Origin: Bolinopsis microptera
Taxonomy: Eukaryota; Ctenophora; Tentaculata; Lobata; Bolinopsidae
NCBI RefSeq assembly: GCF_026151205.1
Contig: NC_087074.1
Coordinates: 10,015,226-10,079,225, forward strand
Direction: 5' to 3'
Length of the DNA stretch: 64,000 bases
This document shows positions 40,621-53,612 of the stretch, one piece after another. A model generated the notes under the pieces. The model worked only from the letters and a program-made list of their open reading frames with translations, was not told the DNA's origin and did not search any database. The position numbers were made by a program, and so were the translations under genes. Within the stretch, counting starts at the first letter, position 1, and each line of letters begins with the position of its first letter.

Positions 40621-43600
40621 TTGATTTATTATTTGTTTTATTTGATATAATGCCGGGACCATGACATGTTTTACATGTTTTACATGTTTTGTGTATTTGT
40701 TAGGTCAACTTTAGGGTACTCGGCTCTTATATCTTCAACAGAGGAAAACCCAGTGCCTAAACTGAACTGCTAGCTTATAAATGTTAATTGATAACTTGAT
40801 CCAGAGTCGAGGACCCTTATTTTATTGAAAATTGAAAATTTTAATAATTCGTAGGAGCTGTGTAAGCAGTAAATTATTTTAGAATTATTGATTATTGAAA
40901 TGCTCCACGACTAGGAAGAATATTATATCAGATGCCTTAGCTTTAAGATGATCATTCGAGAACGAGACCATGCATTAAGGAAAATATGCTTTTACTTTTA
41001 ATTTATTGAGAGTTCCCCCAGAATCATTTGTCTATATCTGGCTAATTTCTAACGAAATGGGTCGGCTTTATACCTATAGTTTTAATAATCAACCACCCAG
41101 CGAAACCGACCATAATTGATCCTCCCTTTACCTTCCTTGCAGTTTGGTACTTTTAACTCTACCATCACTTGATTTGTAGTGACGATATTCAGGGATGGCA
41201 GTGAGCCTGGACAACAGGAAACTCTACTTAGAGTCCTCCATTTGCCTCATTAGCTCATTATGCGTCTATATCAATTATGGACGCAATTGCCCAGCGCAAA
41301 GATCGATTAAGTAGAAATTGTTGTCTTATTCAAGTAGATGTATGTCCGTATCTATTTAGTAAGCGTGAGGGAGCCCGATCGTGCGGGCATTTCAATTTAT
41401 ATCGTGCCCAAGTTAATAGTGTGTATTTACTTTTAACGGAATTCTTAATAATATTTTGTTGATAGTAATAATAATTATTCGGGCTGGGTTCTAATGTTCT
41501 TAAATTCTTCTTTTACTGTTTATTTCATCGTTTTACAATCAGACGGGTTGTTTGTGGTGCGGAAAGAGGTTGTTTTTGGTAAAATTTCTACATTTTTATA
41601 CCGTATTTGTGTAGGTATCGTGTCCTCGATTGCAATTGTAAATGCTCAGATAAAGAGACATTTTCAATTCAGCCTTGTTTCATGTGTACTTGTTTCATGT
41701 GTGGTCACAATGTGTCCTTAGATCTATTAGTAGTCTCCATGCCTAAATTTATCTTCATTGTATTTTAATTAAATGTAGTCACAGTGTATGTTATCAACGG
41801 TTCACGCGGTCTATCATTTATCAACAGCGTTGAAAATGTTGGCTATTTTCTAAAAAGGATCAACGGGAAGAATAATTAGGATTAAATTCAGCCTTATATT
41901 CTTTAGGACTAGTAGTTATAATGTTAAATCACATTTAACTATAATGTTTTTTATAATCTTTTAAAACGGTCAGTAGAAGGACCGTGTTATTGGTACTCCG
42001 TGTTTTAGAGAACTCAATATATCCAAGATTCGGAAAAAAGTAAAATGCTTGCTGTTAGGTGTATCCTCAATATTCTTGCCATTTGTAAATGTAAATATCA
42101 TCCACCGTGTATACTAACTGTTTTATTTTCTAACACGCTTTGCAATTTCTTGTGTTTCACTTCAATTTTTATCTGTTTATTGATGTCCTAAAATTATGTC
42201 CGACAGGTAAAACATAAATTGAACATAATTTCAGAGCTGAGATGTAAGATGCATTTTTTAGATGAAACTTTTACAAAAATAATGATTCCTGAGTCCTGAC
42301 GTTAAAAATAAACTGGCTGAACGAGGTTTACTCATTTCATAGAAACTCAAATATTTCCTACCAAAATATTTACCATAATTATATGACTAGACATGACACG
42401 ATAACACGCTAAAACGATTTCAATAACTTTGCTTCCTTAACCATTATCAATCGTTAAGCATTAAGGGTGTGAAATTAAACTGTGCCTTCTAAGATTGTCC
42501 CAAAATTTATAACACTTCGCTATATCTAGAATTTCATTAACGTTAAGTTAATGATAGTTGTCAATACCTGGGGTATTCATACTCAAGGTGGTAAATAATT
42601 CATTATAGACCTTTCAAGTAAAACATATGACAAGGTTCTATCGTGAATGATAACGATGGTAGAACTGGAATGTTTTCATGGATTTTTATTTAAGAGTCTT
42701 TAAATTGTGGCCGGTCAGACATCTTTCATCCTTGGTATTCTATTCGTGTAGTATTTTTAACGACGTTGGATCATTTGTACAGAGTAGCATTACTGATAGC
42801 CCTTGATTCACGATGTCAATCCTTCGCAGCTCGGTGAGGCACAGTGGTGCATCTCGCCGATCTACCGTGGTTGCGAGAAGAATTATTTGATGCGCGACCC
42901 AGTAGTGCATCCCAGTAGTGCATCGCGCTACAATGATAGCCCTCTCTGGCCATTTGATTATTAGGATGAAGTATGAACTTTTGATCGTGGCATCAATAAT
43001 TGTGGGTACCAAATTTCTCCACAATTGATCCCGTATACTATTTAGTATTTGCCCATCGTTAACTTTAAGTCTTAGCTTTATTTTTAAGGACGTTTTCCTC
43101 GATGATTGATTGAAATCCCCTCGTAAACAACGACTTTGTCAATATACTTTTACGCCAAGTCTGCTATGATATTAATATTCTTGCAATACAAATGTGAAAT
43201 CCACCTTTGTACGATTATCAGTCGCTCAATCATTGTATTAATATTGGCTGGTTATAATTATATTACGTTGTATTAAAAGTTCTGTCTCATTTAGGTCGAA
43301 CCATTTCTCAATTTAAGCCCAAAGATCAAAGCTTAACTAAATAAATAATTCGTCTTTAAGTACTTTAAGTGGATTAATACGATGTCTACCCATCCTATAC
43401 CAGGTGAAATATTCGCACTAATGCTATCAGCAACAATCCAAATTGCATTCTGACGGAGTAAGACAATATCCTATTCAGTGCAACTATAGGAGGGCGCCTG
43501 ATGACGCTTTGTTTGCTAATGCCCGAATAGTTGACCGGGTTCTTGTCCATTTCAGATTACCTGGCTTGGTAGATATAATTCAAAGCTTGGTTTTGCTACT

Positions 43601-43831
43601 TGCAAGTCCAGGGAGTGAAAATAGCATTTACTGCAGATAGAAGTATTTGCAGTGCATGAATCTAGAATCTTACTGCAATTACTGAGCAGCTGCAGATTAG
43701 ATATCATTTTGGCTATCAGTATTAGCAAAATTTACTTAGCTGGCTAGTCTATAGAGTATTGCTCGTCCTCTCACGAATATGCGAGAGCCGCACCCGAGTT
43801 TGATTGAGAAAAAGGGTGCATATAAATATAC
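40621..43831. other. Intergenic; no gene supported
   Basis: AT-rich with scattered short frames lacking domain similarity. Around 42799-42940 is an inverted copy of the GATGCACTACTGGG/GATTGACATCGTGAATCAA repeat family that recurs near 59536-60290. Confidence 0.5.
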
Positions 43832-43915
43832 CTTATCGGACCTTATTTGGACGGACATCAAATGAACGGACATAATTATGAACGGACATTAATATGAACG
43901 CTAGAAGGCACTCAA
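43832..43915. repeat. Solo end of a GGACGGACAT-type element
   Basis: TTATCGGACCTTATTTGGAC leads into three spaced copies of GAACGGACAT. The same end recurs at 46916 and, inverted, at 47791, so this is probably a deletion remnant or a diverged copy of that element. Confidence 0.7.
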
Positions 43916-44387
43916 AACCATCAAAAATCCGATTTTTAAAAATTTTTTAAAACGTTTTTTTATTTCAGAAAATGATTTTTAAATCCATTTTTATACATTA
44001 AGTAAGAAAAGCAGTCGTTAAGCAGTAAAAAATGTTAAAAGATGTGTACATGATTAGTGTCTAATATCGCATATCATCTTCATCAGATGGGTTTTCGTGC
44101 ATGAAATAGTTCAACGTTAAAAATTAACCTTTAAAATTAACCAACGTTGGACGTTGGCCTATAAAACGTTTAAGAAATTTTAATTCACAATAAAATTAAA
44201 TACAACGTTAAAGCGCTGTTCAAATTCAATTTTAAACGTTGCTCATATCAATTGGTTTATCTTTTTGGGCGTTCGTGTAATGTTTTTTATCCCAGTTTCA
44301 ACGTCTTTTCAGTTTCAACGAGTCAGCTAGAAACTTGATCTCTATTTCCCGACTTTCATAATGAGCATTAGGCTCACAACCGCTCCT

Positions 44388-44750
44388 ACTAAATCGCTCG
44401 CCCAAATTTTAAGAAAATTCTTGTGAAAAGGCCCTTTGGGCATGAAAGTGATCGGAATCGGTGTATTTTTGGACACTGATTCCGAATCACCCCCCATGAC
44501 GTAGGGCTAAAATGCTTTCCTGGAGAGTTATGGGCAAAAAACCGATTTGGTCACGTGACAGGCTAGTAAAATACGAATTCGATTGTTTAGGGCTCGGGTT
44601 AGGGTTAGGGTTGTAGTAAGGGTTATGGTTAGCTTCGGGGTTATGGTTAGGGTTAGGGTTGGGATAAGGGTTTATGTAAAACCGTTTTTTGTACGGCTGA
44701 AAAACCATAAAAACCAAAGTCACGTGAAATTTTTGGGCGAGCGAATTAGT
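44388..44750. mobile_element. ~363-bp MITE carrying TTAGGG-like repeats, copy 1
   Basis: Ends are ACTAAATCGCTCGCCCAAAT and its imperfect complement AAATTTTTGGGCGAGCGAATTAGT. The interior holds a run of GGGTTAGGGTTAGGGTT with degenerate copies (44590-44670), plus TCACGTGA-type sites. No coding capacity. Confidence 0.78.
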
Positions 44751-45991
44751 AAGAGCCGCTCACAACAGCTGGAATAAAATAATTGAACCTCCTTTCTGGC
44801 TCACTTGTGGGCTGCTTCAGAAGGCTATACTATATATATTATATAACTGTCTAATTGAATAATTGGAAGAGAACTCCATCAGGCCTAGCTGAACCAAGCG
44901 GGGAGTTGATACACCTTTCACAAGCAAGAGCCACTTTGGTACGCCTACATGGGTCGGGGGTCCCCCCTTTTCTTTTTTTTTGGCTTTGCTGTTTGGTCTG
45001 CACTGATCACCATTATTTAGGACTCGACATGATTTAGTGTTTTACAGTGTGGAAGCTTGGGAGAAACTCTTACTCTTAGAGGGAATATCTTCGATCAGAG
45101 TTCCCGCACTCATTAGCGATTCATCAAGAGCGCTTTTTCCATGGGATTTATTTTCGTTGACTTACATATTGTGTAGTCTGAACTCTGATATTATTATCAT
45201 TGTGGTAATTTAATTTCCCGCGGAAGCTGCAAGATTTTGCAGTTTTTAATTTCCGGGTGCAGATAATTATATAGACTTAAAATAGAATTAAAGTCGATGT
45301 ACCAAGCGCTTAAGGGCCGTTGCATTTGCAATCTATAAAAGTATAAATAAATTGAATATTGGAGGCACTATTTAGTCTCGTCTAACTCTAATATCATAAT
45401 GCGAATAAAATGGGGATGACTGCAGGCTCTGTTAACTTAGTGAGAAAAATCGCCATCAGGTCTAAATTCTTTTCTTTCTCAAGGGCTCAGGGTATATGTA
45501 ATAAGATTTCAGTGATGTTTCTCCGTTTATTATTCGCATTTGTTTATTTTATACGTATAGTAATAGAGTTATAGCTTAAAGCTGATAATACGAATATGCG
45601 ATTGCGCGTGACACGCTAATATTATTGACACTCTGCTGCATGATATGGTTCCAAAGAAGCCCTTTATAAGTATAAGTATAAAATTGAAAATGTTCATTTG
45701 GTTGTTAGTTAAACATTAAAATGTTATGCTTTTGACTGAGATTAAAGCTGACTTAAATTAAATAGTCAAACGCTGCCCAAGGATGATCTGATTAATAACT
45801 TTACACTCGACTATCACGTGACTGACTTAAACACGTTTTCCAAAATAGAAGTATATGGCCCTGAGAGACTATTTAAAACCCTAACACTAACAGTAACACT
45901 CTACTCAAACACTTAATGAGTTTTGAACCTAAAATAGCTTACTGATGATGCCACCATCCTCAGTAAGAACAACAGATATACAAAATTGTAG
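44751..45991. other. Intergenic; no gene supported
   Basis: AT-rich sequence. A frame at 44855-45037 has no similarity to a known family. The 3' part may be decayed body of the retrotransposon whose end lies at 45992-46234. Confidence 0.4.
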
Positions 45992-46234
45992 TGCACCTTA
46001 TCACGCGCGGGACACGGTGGTCTGAACAATCACCTCCGTACCATTTGCAAATCAATCACCATAATTGCCTGTCCTACGTGCGGCAATGAAGAAAGGACTG
46101 TCTCGCACTTTCTTGGACAGTACCCAGATATTGCACTAGCAAAAGCTCAAGCTGGGTACTGTATTGCACAACTGCCAGGGCAATACTTTCAGGATTATTT
46201 TAGAATATTACCTCACCACCAACGACGTTTTTGA
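45992..46234 (+). pseudogene. Non-LTR retrotransposon ORF2 C-terminus (fragment)
   Basis: An 80-codon stretch reads GHGGLNNHLRTICKS, then CPTCGNEERTVSHFLGQYPD and ends at TGA. The GHG-L-N-x-H-L and C-x-x-C-G-x-E-E-x-x-x-H-F-L pattern is that of LINE ORF2 tails, where a last cysteine normally follows (here QYP for the usual CP). A stop lies just upstream (45989-45991) and no reverse-transcriptase core was found, so it is dead. The AAAAAAGGAAAATAA near 46588 may mark its 3' end. Confidence 0.72.
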
Positions 46235-46915
46235 CAACCAACATATTAATACTATTGCCAACTCGCACTAAGCACCTTCTTGTGCCCGAGGAACTGGACT
46301 AATATAAACCGAAATGACCTAATGCATTTTCTCGTGCTGTTTTAGCTCATTATCTCTGGTAGTGGTACTGGTAGTGGTTATACTTATCATCCTCTCGGCG
46401 CGGCATTCGGATATTTAATTTTATCAATTTCCCCTCATTCTACTTGCCACTTTACCCCCTTCGTACTCGTAGCTGTTCATAGATTCCCCCGGCATCTTCT
46501 AATTCCTGGAGGGTTGCCACACCACAAGGGCAGCAAAGCATCTCATACTATCCTTTTGTGGGCCACCTAGGTCCCGCTTCTCTATTTAAAAAAGGAAAAT
46601 AATTAGCTTATACTGAGCAGAAAAAACTATTGTGTTGATCCTGACATGTACTAAATTTGAATTTAATAAGAGGTGCACAATAAATTAAACTTGATCGGAT
46701 TTTCAACATTTTTGTATCATTGTTTTTTTGAAAATGTGAGCTTCTTCACAATACCAAATTTTACAATACCAAATTTGTTATACTTATATTTATACCTTTT
46801 TGGAATGATTAGTGAGTTTGATCCTTTTGGTGCGTAAATTTAAAAGTCGGGATGATGATTATAATACTCGACTGTCAGTTGACTTTTTAAACACGTTCTC
46901 TTGGTGGACCTGAAT

Positions 46916-47791
46916 TATCGGACCTTATTTGGACGGACATTACTTGAACGGACACAATTATGAACGGACATTAATATGAACATTTCATGCTTTACTGCCG
47001 GTTTACTATACGACTGAAGTGCACAATTGTATGGAAAAGTAAATTTATTCTCAATAATACGGGAGGAGGTGTTCTAACCAAATTGTACTAATATCACCCC
47101 GTAGGTATACCGGTACCGGTACACCGTAGGTACCGGTTTATTCTCTACTAAATATCGCCCATGTATGCAATATCGTCTCGGCCATGAGCTATTAATGTGC
47201 CAAGTTCGAATTCGGTTTCTTGCACTTTACTTATATATAATATTTTGCTTCCTATAAACTGGTATGTTAGGAAGCAAAAGTGGCTGTTTAATGTAACTTC
47301 AGGAAGGCGCGACTGTGAAAATAGTTGAGAAAACTACGCGCTTTAATGCTAAAATGTGATGCTTTTGGCGGAAATATAAACTGCGCCTTTTAGCAAATGA
47401 TTAAGGAAGAAAAAAATAGTCGCAAGGAAGAAAAATACCTTGTTTTTATTGATTCAACGATATAATTTAGTTTAATGATAGCTATTGAAATTGACTGACA
47501 TTAAAAAGTTGTCATATGTTGTATCACGTTGCGACCCTCACGTTGCGACCCCCACGGTCGTTCTGACGATACAGGGGGAGCCGCGCACTTCGTGCGCGGC
47601 GGGTCATACATCGTATGACAAGTCATATGCTGGACAAAAAGTTCGAAATGGAAAAAATGTTTGAAAAAATTTCAACGGACTTTAACTTGGACGGACATTG
47701 AACGGACTTTATTTAAACGGACATTAAGATGAAGGCTAGGGCCTCCAGCGTTCAAGTAATGTCCGTCCAAATAAGGTCCAATAACAGATAA
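46916..47791. mobile_element. ~876-bp inverted-repeat element with GGACGGACAT iterons
   Basis: The left end is TTATCGGACCTTATTTGGAC and the right end is the complement of TTATTGGACCTTATTTGGAC. Several GAACGGACATTA-type iterons lie inside both ends. The interior includes a GCCGCGCAC-TTC-GTGCGCGGC hairpin near 47580 with the same TTC loop as the hairpins at 39961. No transposase seen. Confidence 0.75.
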
Positions 47792-47847
47792 GGTATTCGA
47801 AATCCTAGCCCTCTATTTCTAATCTGATCCCAACGGCTTTTACTAAT

Positions 47848-49009
47848 AGTAATTCGCTCGCCCAAAAATTTCACGTAACTTTGGTTTTTATGGTTTTTCA
47901 GCCGTACAAAACGGTTTTACATAAACCCTAATCCCAAGGCGCAGGCTAACCCTAACCCTAACCATAACCCTGAAGCTAACCATAACCCTTGGCCTTACCA
48001 CAACCCTAACCCTGACTTGAGAGTTGAGCCCTAAATGCTAAACAATCGAATTCATGTTTTACTAGCCTGTCACGTGACCAAAACGGTTTTTTGCCCATAA
48101 ATCTCCGTGGAAGCATTTTTTACATCAACTGTCTTTTTCTTTAAAAAGGCATAAGATGTATAGAAGTGGAAGGAATTGAGAATGGGTATACCGTATGATA
48201 GTAGGTAGATAAGTTTTTCGTACGGTGTCACAAAGCAAAACATGCATAATATAACCCTCCGCATACGGTTTTTTAATGCATATTCTCCGCGCGCAGAGCA
48301 GTTATATGGTGTCGTCGCCATGGTTACCCTCCTGCATACGTTTTGCACGATTTGACGATTGATCGAATTACACTTTCGATTGCGCGGCGCCAATTGATTT
48401 AGATTACAAGCGATTTCCCGGATTTTATACATTACATGTGTGAAGTAGCTCACACTTTTCTTTACTTGATCATTGATCATGATGCGGTACAACATACTAA
48501 CTTCTCGTTTTGTTGTGAGTGCTTGATTTGTAATTGTTATACTTATACGAAATGGACCATAAATGTTATTATATATATATTATGAGTTGCATTACCTACT
48601 ACGGATTTCACGACTTTTAACTGAATATCACAACACAGGCGCAGGCTACGGTGTCCAGTCATTTAACTTTTTAAATTTGACTAATTGACAATGGTAACCC
48701 CTTCATTTTGTGTTCCGTAGCGCCCCAAGAATGGTGAATAAAGAACCATTATTTAATATTTTGACCAACATGAAACTATCGTTAAACTTAATTTAAATTT
48801 TAAATTTTAAAAGGCATGACAATCACTACGGTTGATGGAAATCTAGCGTCCGCTAACCGGCGCAATTCTTGTTACCCTACGTCATGTGGGGTGATTCGGA
48901 ATCAGCGTCCAAAAATACACCGATTCAATTCAAATCAATTTCACACCCAAATAAAAGGGCCTTTTTACAAAAATTTTTTTAAAATTTGGGCGAGCGATTT
49001 AGTAGTTAC
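47848..49009. mobile_element. TTAGGG-like MITE, copy 2, interrupted by an insertion
   Basis: The left half (47848-48118, AGTAATTCGCTCGCCCAAAA to GGAAGCATTTTT) and the right half (about 48871-49009) align with the two halves of copy 1. The CCCTAACCC-type repeats are at 47945-48030. Between the halves sits about 750 bp of unrelated sequence (48119-48870), implying a later insertion. Confidence 0.72.
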
Positions 49010-49330
49010 TACTACTAGTATAGGAGCAGATCCCAACCCTAACCCTAACCCAATCTCTAACAAAAGCATATGCTGAAACCCTAACCCTAATGAGAAATTT
49101 GACTAACTTCCATATATGGTCATATCACGTGATCGAGACAGTTTTTCGCCAATATCTCGCTAGGGTAGCATTTTAACCCTACGGGGGGGGGGGGGGGGGG
49201 GGGGTGATTCGGAATCAGCGTCCGAAAATACATCGATTGAAGTTGGTCTAAACGGTCGGGGGGGGGGGGGCCTTTTAGAAAAATCTTGAAGATCGACTGT
49301 AGGGTGATTTAGCACGCTCGTAAAAGTCGC
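49010..49330. repeat. Third, partial TTAGGG-like MITE copy with poly-G tracts
   Basis: Contains CCCTAACCCTAACCC near 49030, the TCACGTGATCG and GTAGCATTTTAACCCTACGG segments, a 20-bp G run at 49183, GGTGATTCGGAATCAGCGTC, and a second G run near 49258. The order matches copies 1 and 2, but the ends are eroded. Confidence 0.6.
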
Positions 49331-49820
49331 GTAATTTGACAAACTTCATTCATTTTTGTCGTATTAATATTATTCCGTCATATCTATGGTTCCTTGTATT
49401 ACGTTGTGACCAGGACCCCCATAATCATATTATCGTTTCACTAAATTTCACTAGCAACTAGTATCGTGGCCACGATACAGCCACACACTCGTGCGCGGTA
49501 GGTCTACAAGTACACGCTACAACGTGTGACAAATGGTTCCTGGACTGGGATCATTCTGAAATTGGTAAGGACCTTCTAATTGGACCTTAGAAACTTTTCG
49601 AAAATGTTGGTGGATATCGGAGTTGATATAAAGGAATAACTGCTTTTAGATTTCTAAGAATCACAACTTTAAAGACCCTACGACAATTAATGAGCACTAT
49701 ATTATAAATTTATCCAGTAACGCTTATTTTACATAGCTTACCATACTTTATATATGGTTTAGGTTAGTCTTTAGTATACTACTATTAATTATTATATACA
49801 ACTATTTTTTATAGTTGTAA

Positions 49821-52800
49821 TCACAATGCTGGCAAGCATTACCGTCGCCCTTATATTCACAACACTATTTACCCCCTATACGATTATATCCCCTTTATTG
49901 TTTTCCAGGCATTAAGACTCATCGAAAGTAGTTCAGCAGGTACATTTAAGTTCAAAACATTCTAATTCAATGTTGAAGATGACAGGAATAAGAAATAGTT
50001 ATATGGAGGTTTTTAAGAAATTTGCGCAAAATACGCGCCAGCATGTTATACGAAATTAGGTAAAAAACCCAAAATCGCCATATTCAGGTGCCTTAAAAAC
50101 CATGTTAAAATTGAGTTAGAGATCTGAAACTTTGCAGGGCGTCTAGACCTTGTCCAAATCGACTGTAAAAAAAATTTCATGTTTCAGGAGTATCGGGAAG
50201 TGGGTTTTCTGGAACCCCTGTTTTACAACAGATTGTCGTGAAGATATATCACAATGCTGGCAAGCATGACCGTGCCTCTTATATTCACAATACTATTTAC
50301 CCCCTTTACTATTTACCCCCTTTACTATTTACCCCCTTTACTTTTATAACCCTTTATTGTTTTTCGGGCATTAAGACTCATCGAAAGTAGTTCAGCAGGT
50401 ATATTTAAGTTCAAATCATTCTAATTCAATGTTAAAGATGACAGGAACAAGAAATAGTGATGTGGAGGTTTTTAAGAAATTTGCGCAAAATACGCGCCAG
50501 CATGTTATACGAAATTCGGTAAAAAACCCAAAATTGCCATATTCAGGTGCCTTAAAAACCATGTTAAAATTGAGTTAAAGATCTGAAACTTTGCAGGGCG
50601 TCTAGACGTTGACCAAATCGACTGTAAAAAAAATTTCGTGTTTCAGGAGTATCGGGAAATGGGTTTTCTGGAACCCCTGTTTTACGATAGATTGTCGTGA
50701 TACATATATTCAGGGATAGACGCTTTGCCAGTCAAATGTAGTCAATTGTAGCCTGAATTTAAGTGTCCGGAGATTCAAAAGTATAAAAGATACAGCAATT
50801 TCCGACCACAGGTCTTAAAGATAATTGTTTACACTTCAGTTTCAATTATATCAAAAAATAATTTAACGTCATCATCACCACTTGATGACGTCATCAAATT
50901 AAGTGTTTTTAAAACTTGATTTTTGACAAAATAACAATTTTTCAAACTGATTTTACACCATTAAGGAGTAATTTTATTCAAAATCTGAGGACATGTTCAT
51001 ATTAGATAATTGTTCAAGCATTCTGAAAATCTACCGGAAAGTTTCCCTACCTTGCTCCTTCATAAAGATATTTGCCATTGAAGTTAGTGCTTTTTTGAAG
51101 AATTATTTTATAAAAACGTCAATTTTGCGATTTAGTATTCTCTGGTGTTGGGCTATCCCTTGGGTTGTGGAGCTCAGTTCTGCTTCCTATAGGTATAAAT
51201 TGTGTATTAGGCTAGTTTTAAAGTTAAAAATCTAAAAGTTGCACACGTGGGGACACGCCCAAATTGATTAAAAATTGCTAAAATCACTGAAAATTGCTGT
51301 TTTTACCATTTTCTGTAAACGTTGGTGTGCCGTTGTGATTACAGTTCTTCTTGAAATACTTTGAAACTTTGCATGCTTATCAAACTATATATAAAACACC
51401 AATACCCGAAAATTTACGGCGATTCAATATTGGATGCGCACGCAACGTCCGCTCATAGTTTGCACGTGCGAAAGGTGATAATTTTGCTCATTCGTGATTT
51501 CGAACAAATTCTGCTTTACCACGACAGTTCAATGTCATTATATATAAATTTAATGCCAACTTGAATGAGTATAAAGTGGCAAATTCAGTCAGTGATCGAC
51601 CGATATGCTTACCCAAACACAAGGAAATGTTTTCAAAGGAAAAATTTCGAAATCGTTGAAACTTCCTCCTTATTAATGATGATATCAGTTTATATTTCGA
51701 CTTTATAAAGTACCCTGACATTAATCAAAAAGCGATGATATTTGACCAAAACCCATAATCATGGGTAGAGTGGACCGCTGCCAGTGTCTCTCTTTCCCAA
51801 ACAAAAGGAAATGATATTAATTTGATTGACCGTTCTCAAATGCAAAATGATACCGAGAATGAAATCGGTCGCTCGCTTTTCCCATTCATTCACGGCTTAC
51901 GAATTGTAATAAGTTTCGATTGATTACATCAATCAGATGCTGTAAAAATCTCTTTGGGTTGCGTTCGGGTCGATACCTAGTATTTCGGGGTAAGGGTGGT
52001 AGTTATTACTTATTGAATTAGCTGAAGTTTATTGAATATTTTTTGCCGAGTACAGCTGCCTTTGGGTAGTTCTTCTTAATCTATTACAATTGTAAATGAA
52101 TGGGAAAAGCGAGCGACCGATTTCATTCTCGGTATCATTTTGCATTTGAGAACGGTCAATCAAATTAATATCATTTCCTTTTGTTTGGGAAAGAGAGACA
52201 CTGGCAGCGGTCCACTCTACCCATGATTATGGGTTTTGGTCAAATATATATATACTATATATATATGTATAGACGCTTTTTGCAGTCAATTGTAGCCTAC
52301 ATTTAAGTGTCCGTAGATTCAAAAGTATAAACGATACAGTCATCTCGAACCACAGGTTTTAAAGATAATTGTTTAAGCTTTAGTTTACATTGTATTGAAA
52401 AATAATTTAACGTCATCATCATCACTTGATGACGTCATCAAGTTAAGTGTTTTTAAAACTTGACTTTTGACAAAGTAACAACTTTTTAAATCGATTTTAC
52501 ACTATTAAGGAGTAATTTTATTCAAAATCTGAGGACATTTTCACCTTAGATAATTGTTCAAGCATTCCGAAAATCTACCGGAATAGTTTCCTACCTTGCT
52601 CCTTCATAAAGATATTTGCTGTTGAAGTTAGTGCTTTTTTGAAGAATAATTTTATAAAAACACAAAAGTTGTGAATTAGTATTCTCTGGTGTTGGGCCAT
52701 CCCTTGGGTTGTGGAGCTCAATTTTGCTTCTTAAAGGTGTAAATTGTGTTATAGGCTAGTTTTAAAGTTAAAAATCGAAAAGTTGCACACGTGGGGACAC

Positions 52801-53612
52801 GCCCAAATTCATTTAAAATTAGCTAAAATCGCTAAAAATTTTGATTTTCACGATTTTTATCAACTTTGGAGTCCCGTTGTGATCCAAGTTCTTTTTGAAA
52901 TCTTCTGAAACTTTGCATGCTTATCAAACTATATATTAAATACCACTATGCAAAAATGTACGGTGATTCAATATTGTATGCGCACGCGACGTCCGCTCAA
53001 AGTTTGCACGTGCGAAAGGTGAGAAATTTGCTCATTCGTGATTTCGAATATATTCTGCTTTCCACGATATTTAAATGGCATTATATATGAATTTAATGCC
53101 AACTTGAATGAGTAAAAAGTGCCATATTCAGTCGGTTATCGACAGAAATACCTAACTAAACACAAGGAAACGTTTTCAAAGGCAGAATTTCGAAATCGTC
53201 GAAATTACCTCCTTGTTAATGAAGTTTCGACTAGCTGTGTAAATTATCCTGACATTATATTTTTATAATCAAAAAGAGATGATATTTGACCAAAACCCAT
53301 AATCATGGGTAGAGTGTACCGCTGCCAGTGTCTCTCTTTTCCAAACAAAAGGAAATGATATTAATTTGAGGAACAGTCCGCTAATGCAAATTGATACCGA
53401 GAATGAAATCGGTCGCTCGCTTTTTCCATTCGATCACGGCTTACGAATTGTAATAATGCTTATTGATTTGAAAAAGCGAGCGACCGATTTCATTCTCGGT
53501 ATCAATTTGCATTAGCGGACTGTTCCTCAAATTAATATCATTTCCTTTTGTTTGGAAAAGAGAGACACTGGCAGCGGTACACTCTACCCATGATTATGGG
53601 TTTTGGTCAAAT
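49821..53612. mobile_element. Foldback-family element B/D, split by copy C
   Basis: Part B (49821-50248) starts TCACAATGCTGGCAAGCATT and breaks at TTGTCGTGAAGATATA. Part D (about 52246-53612) resumes at the matching GTATAGACGCTTT segment and ends in the palindrome (arms about 53289-53455 and 53456-53612) closing GGGTTTTGGTCAAAT. Together they form one full-length element, reverse to copy A, interrupted at an AT-rich point. Confidence 0.8.
50249..52245. mobile_element. Foldback-family element, copy C, nested in B/D
   Basis: A full 2.0-kb copy from TCACAATGCTGGCAAGCATG to GGGTTTTGGTCAAAT, in the same orientation as its host copy. Its terminal palindrome has arms about 51743-51912 and 52095-52245. 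It carries three TTTACTATTTACCCCC units near 50290-50335. Homologous frames at 50993-51235 and 51361-51564 also occur, inverted, in copy A (38985-39215, 38746-38949), but they look like conserved non-coding sequence because each has different breaks. Confidence 0.85.

Noticed and set aside
44583-44777. Telomere or interstitial telomere fusion at the TTAGGG-like run
   Set aside because: The repeats are degenerate, short and enclosed in an inverted-repeat element that recurs in the opposite orientation at 47.9 kb.
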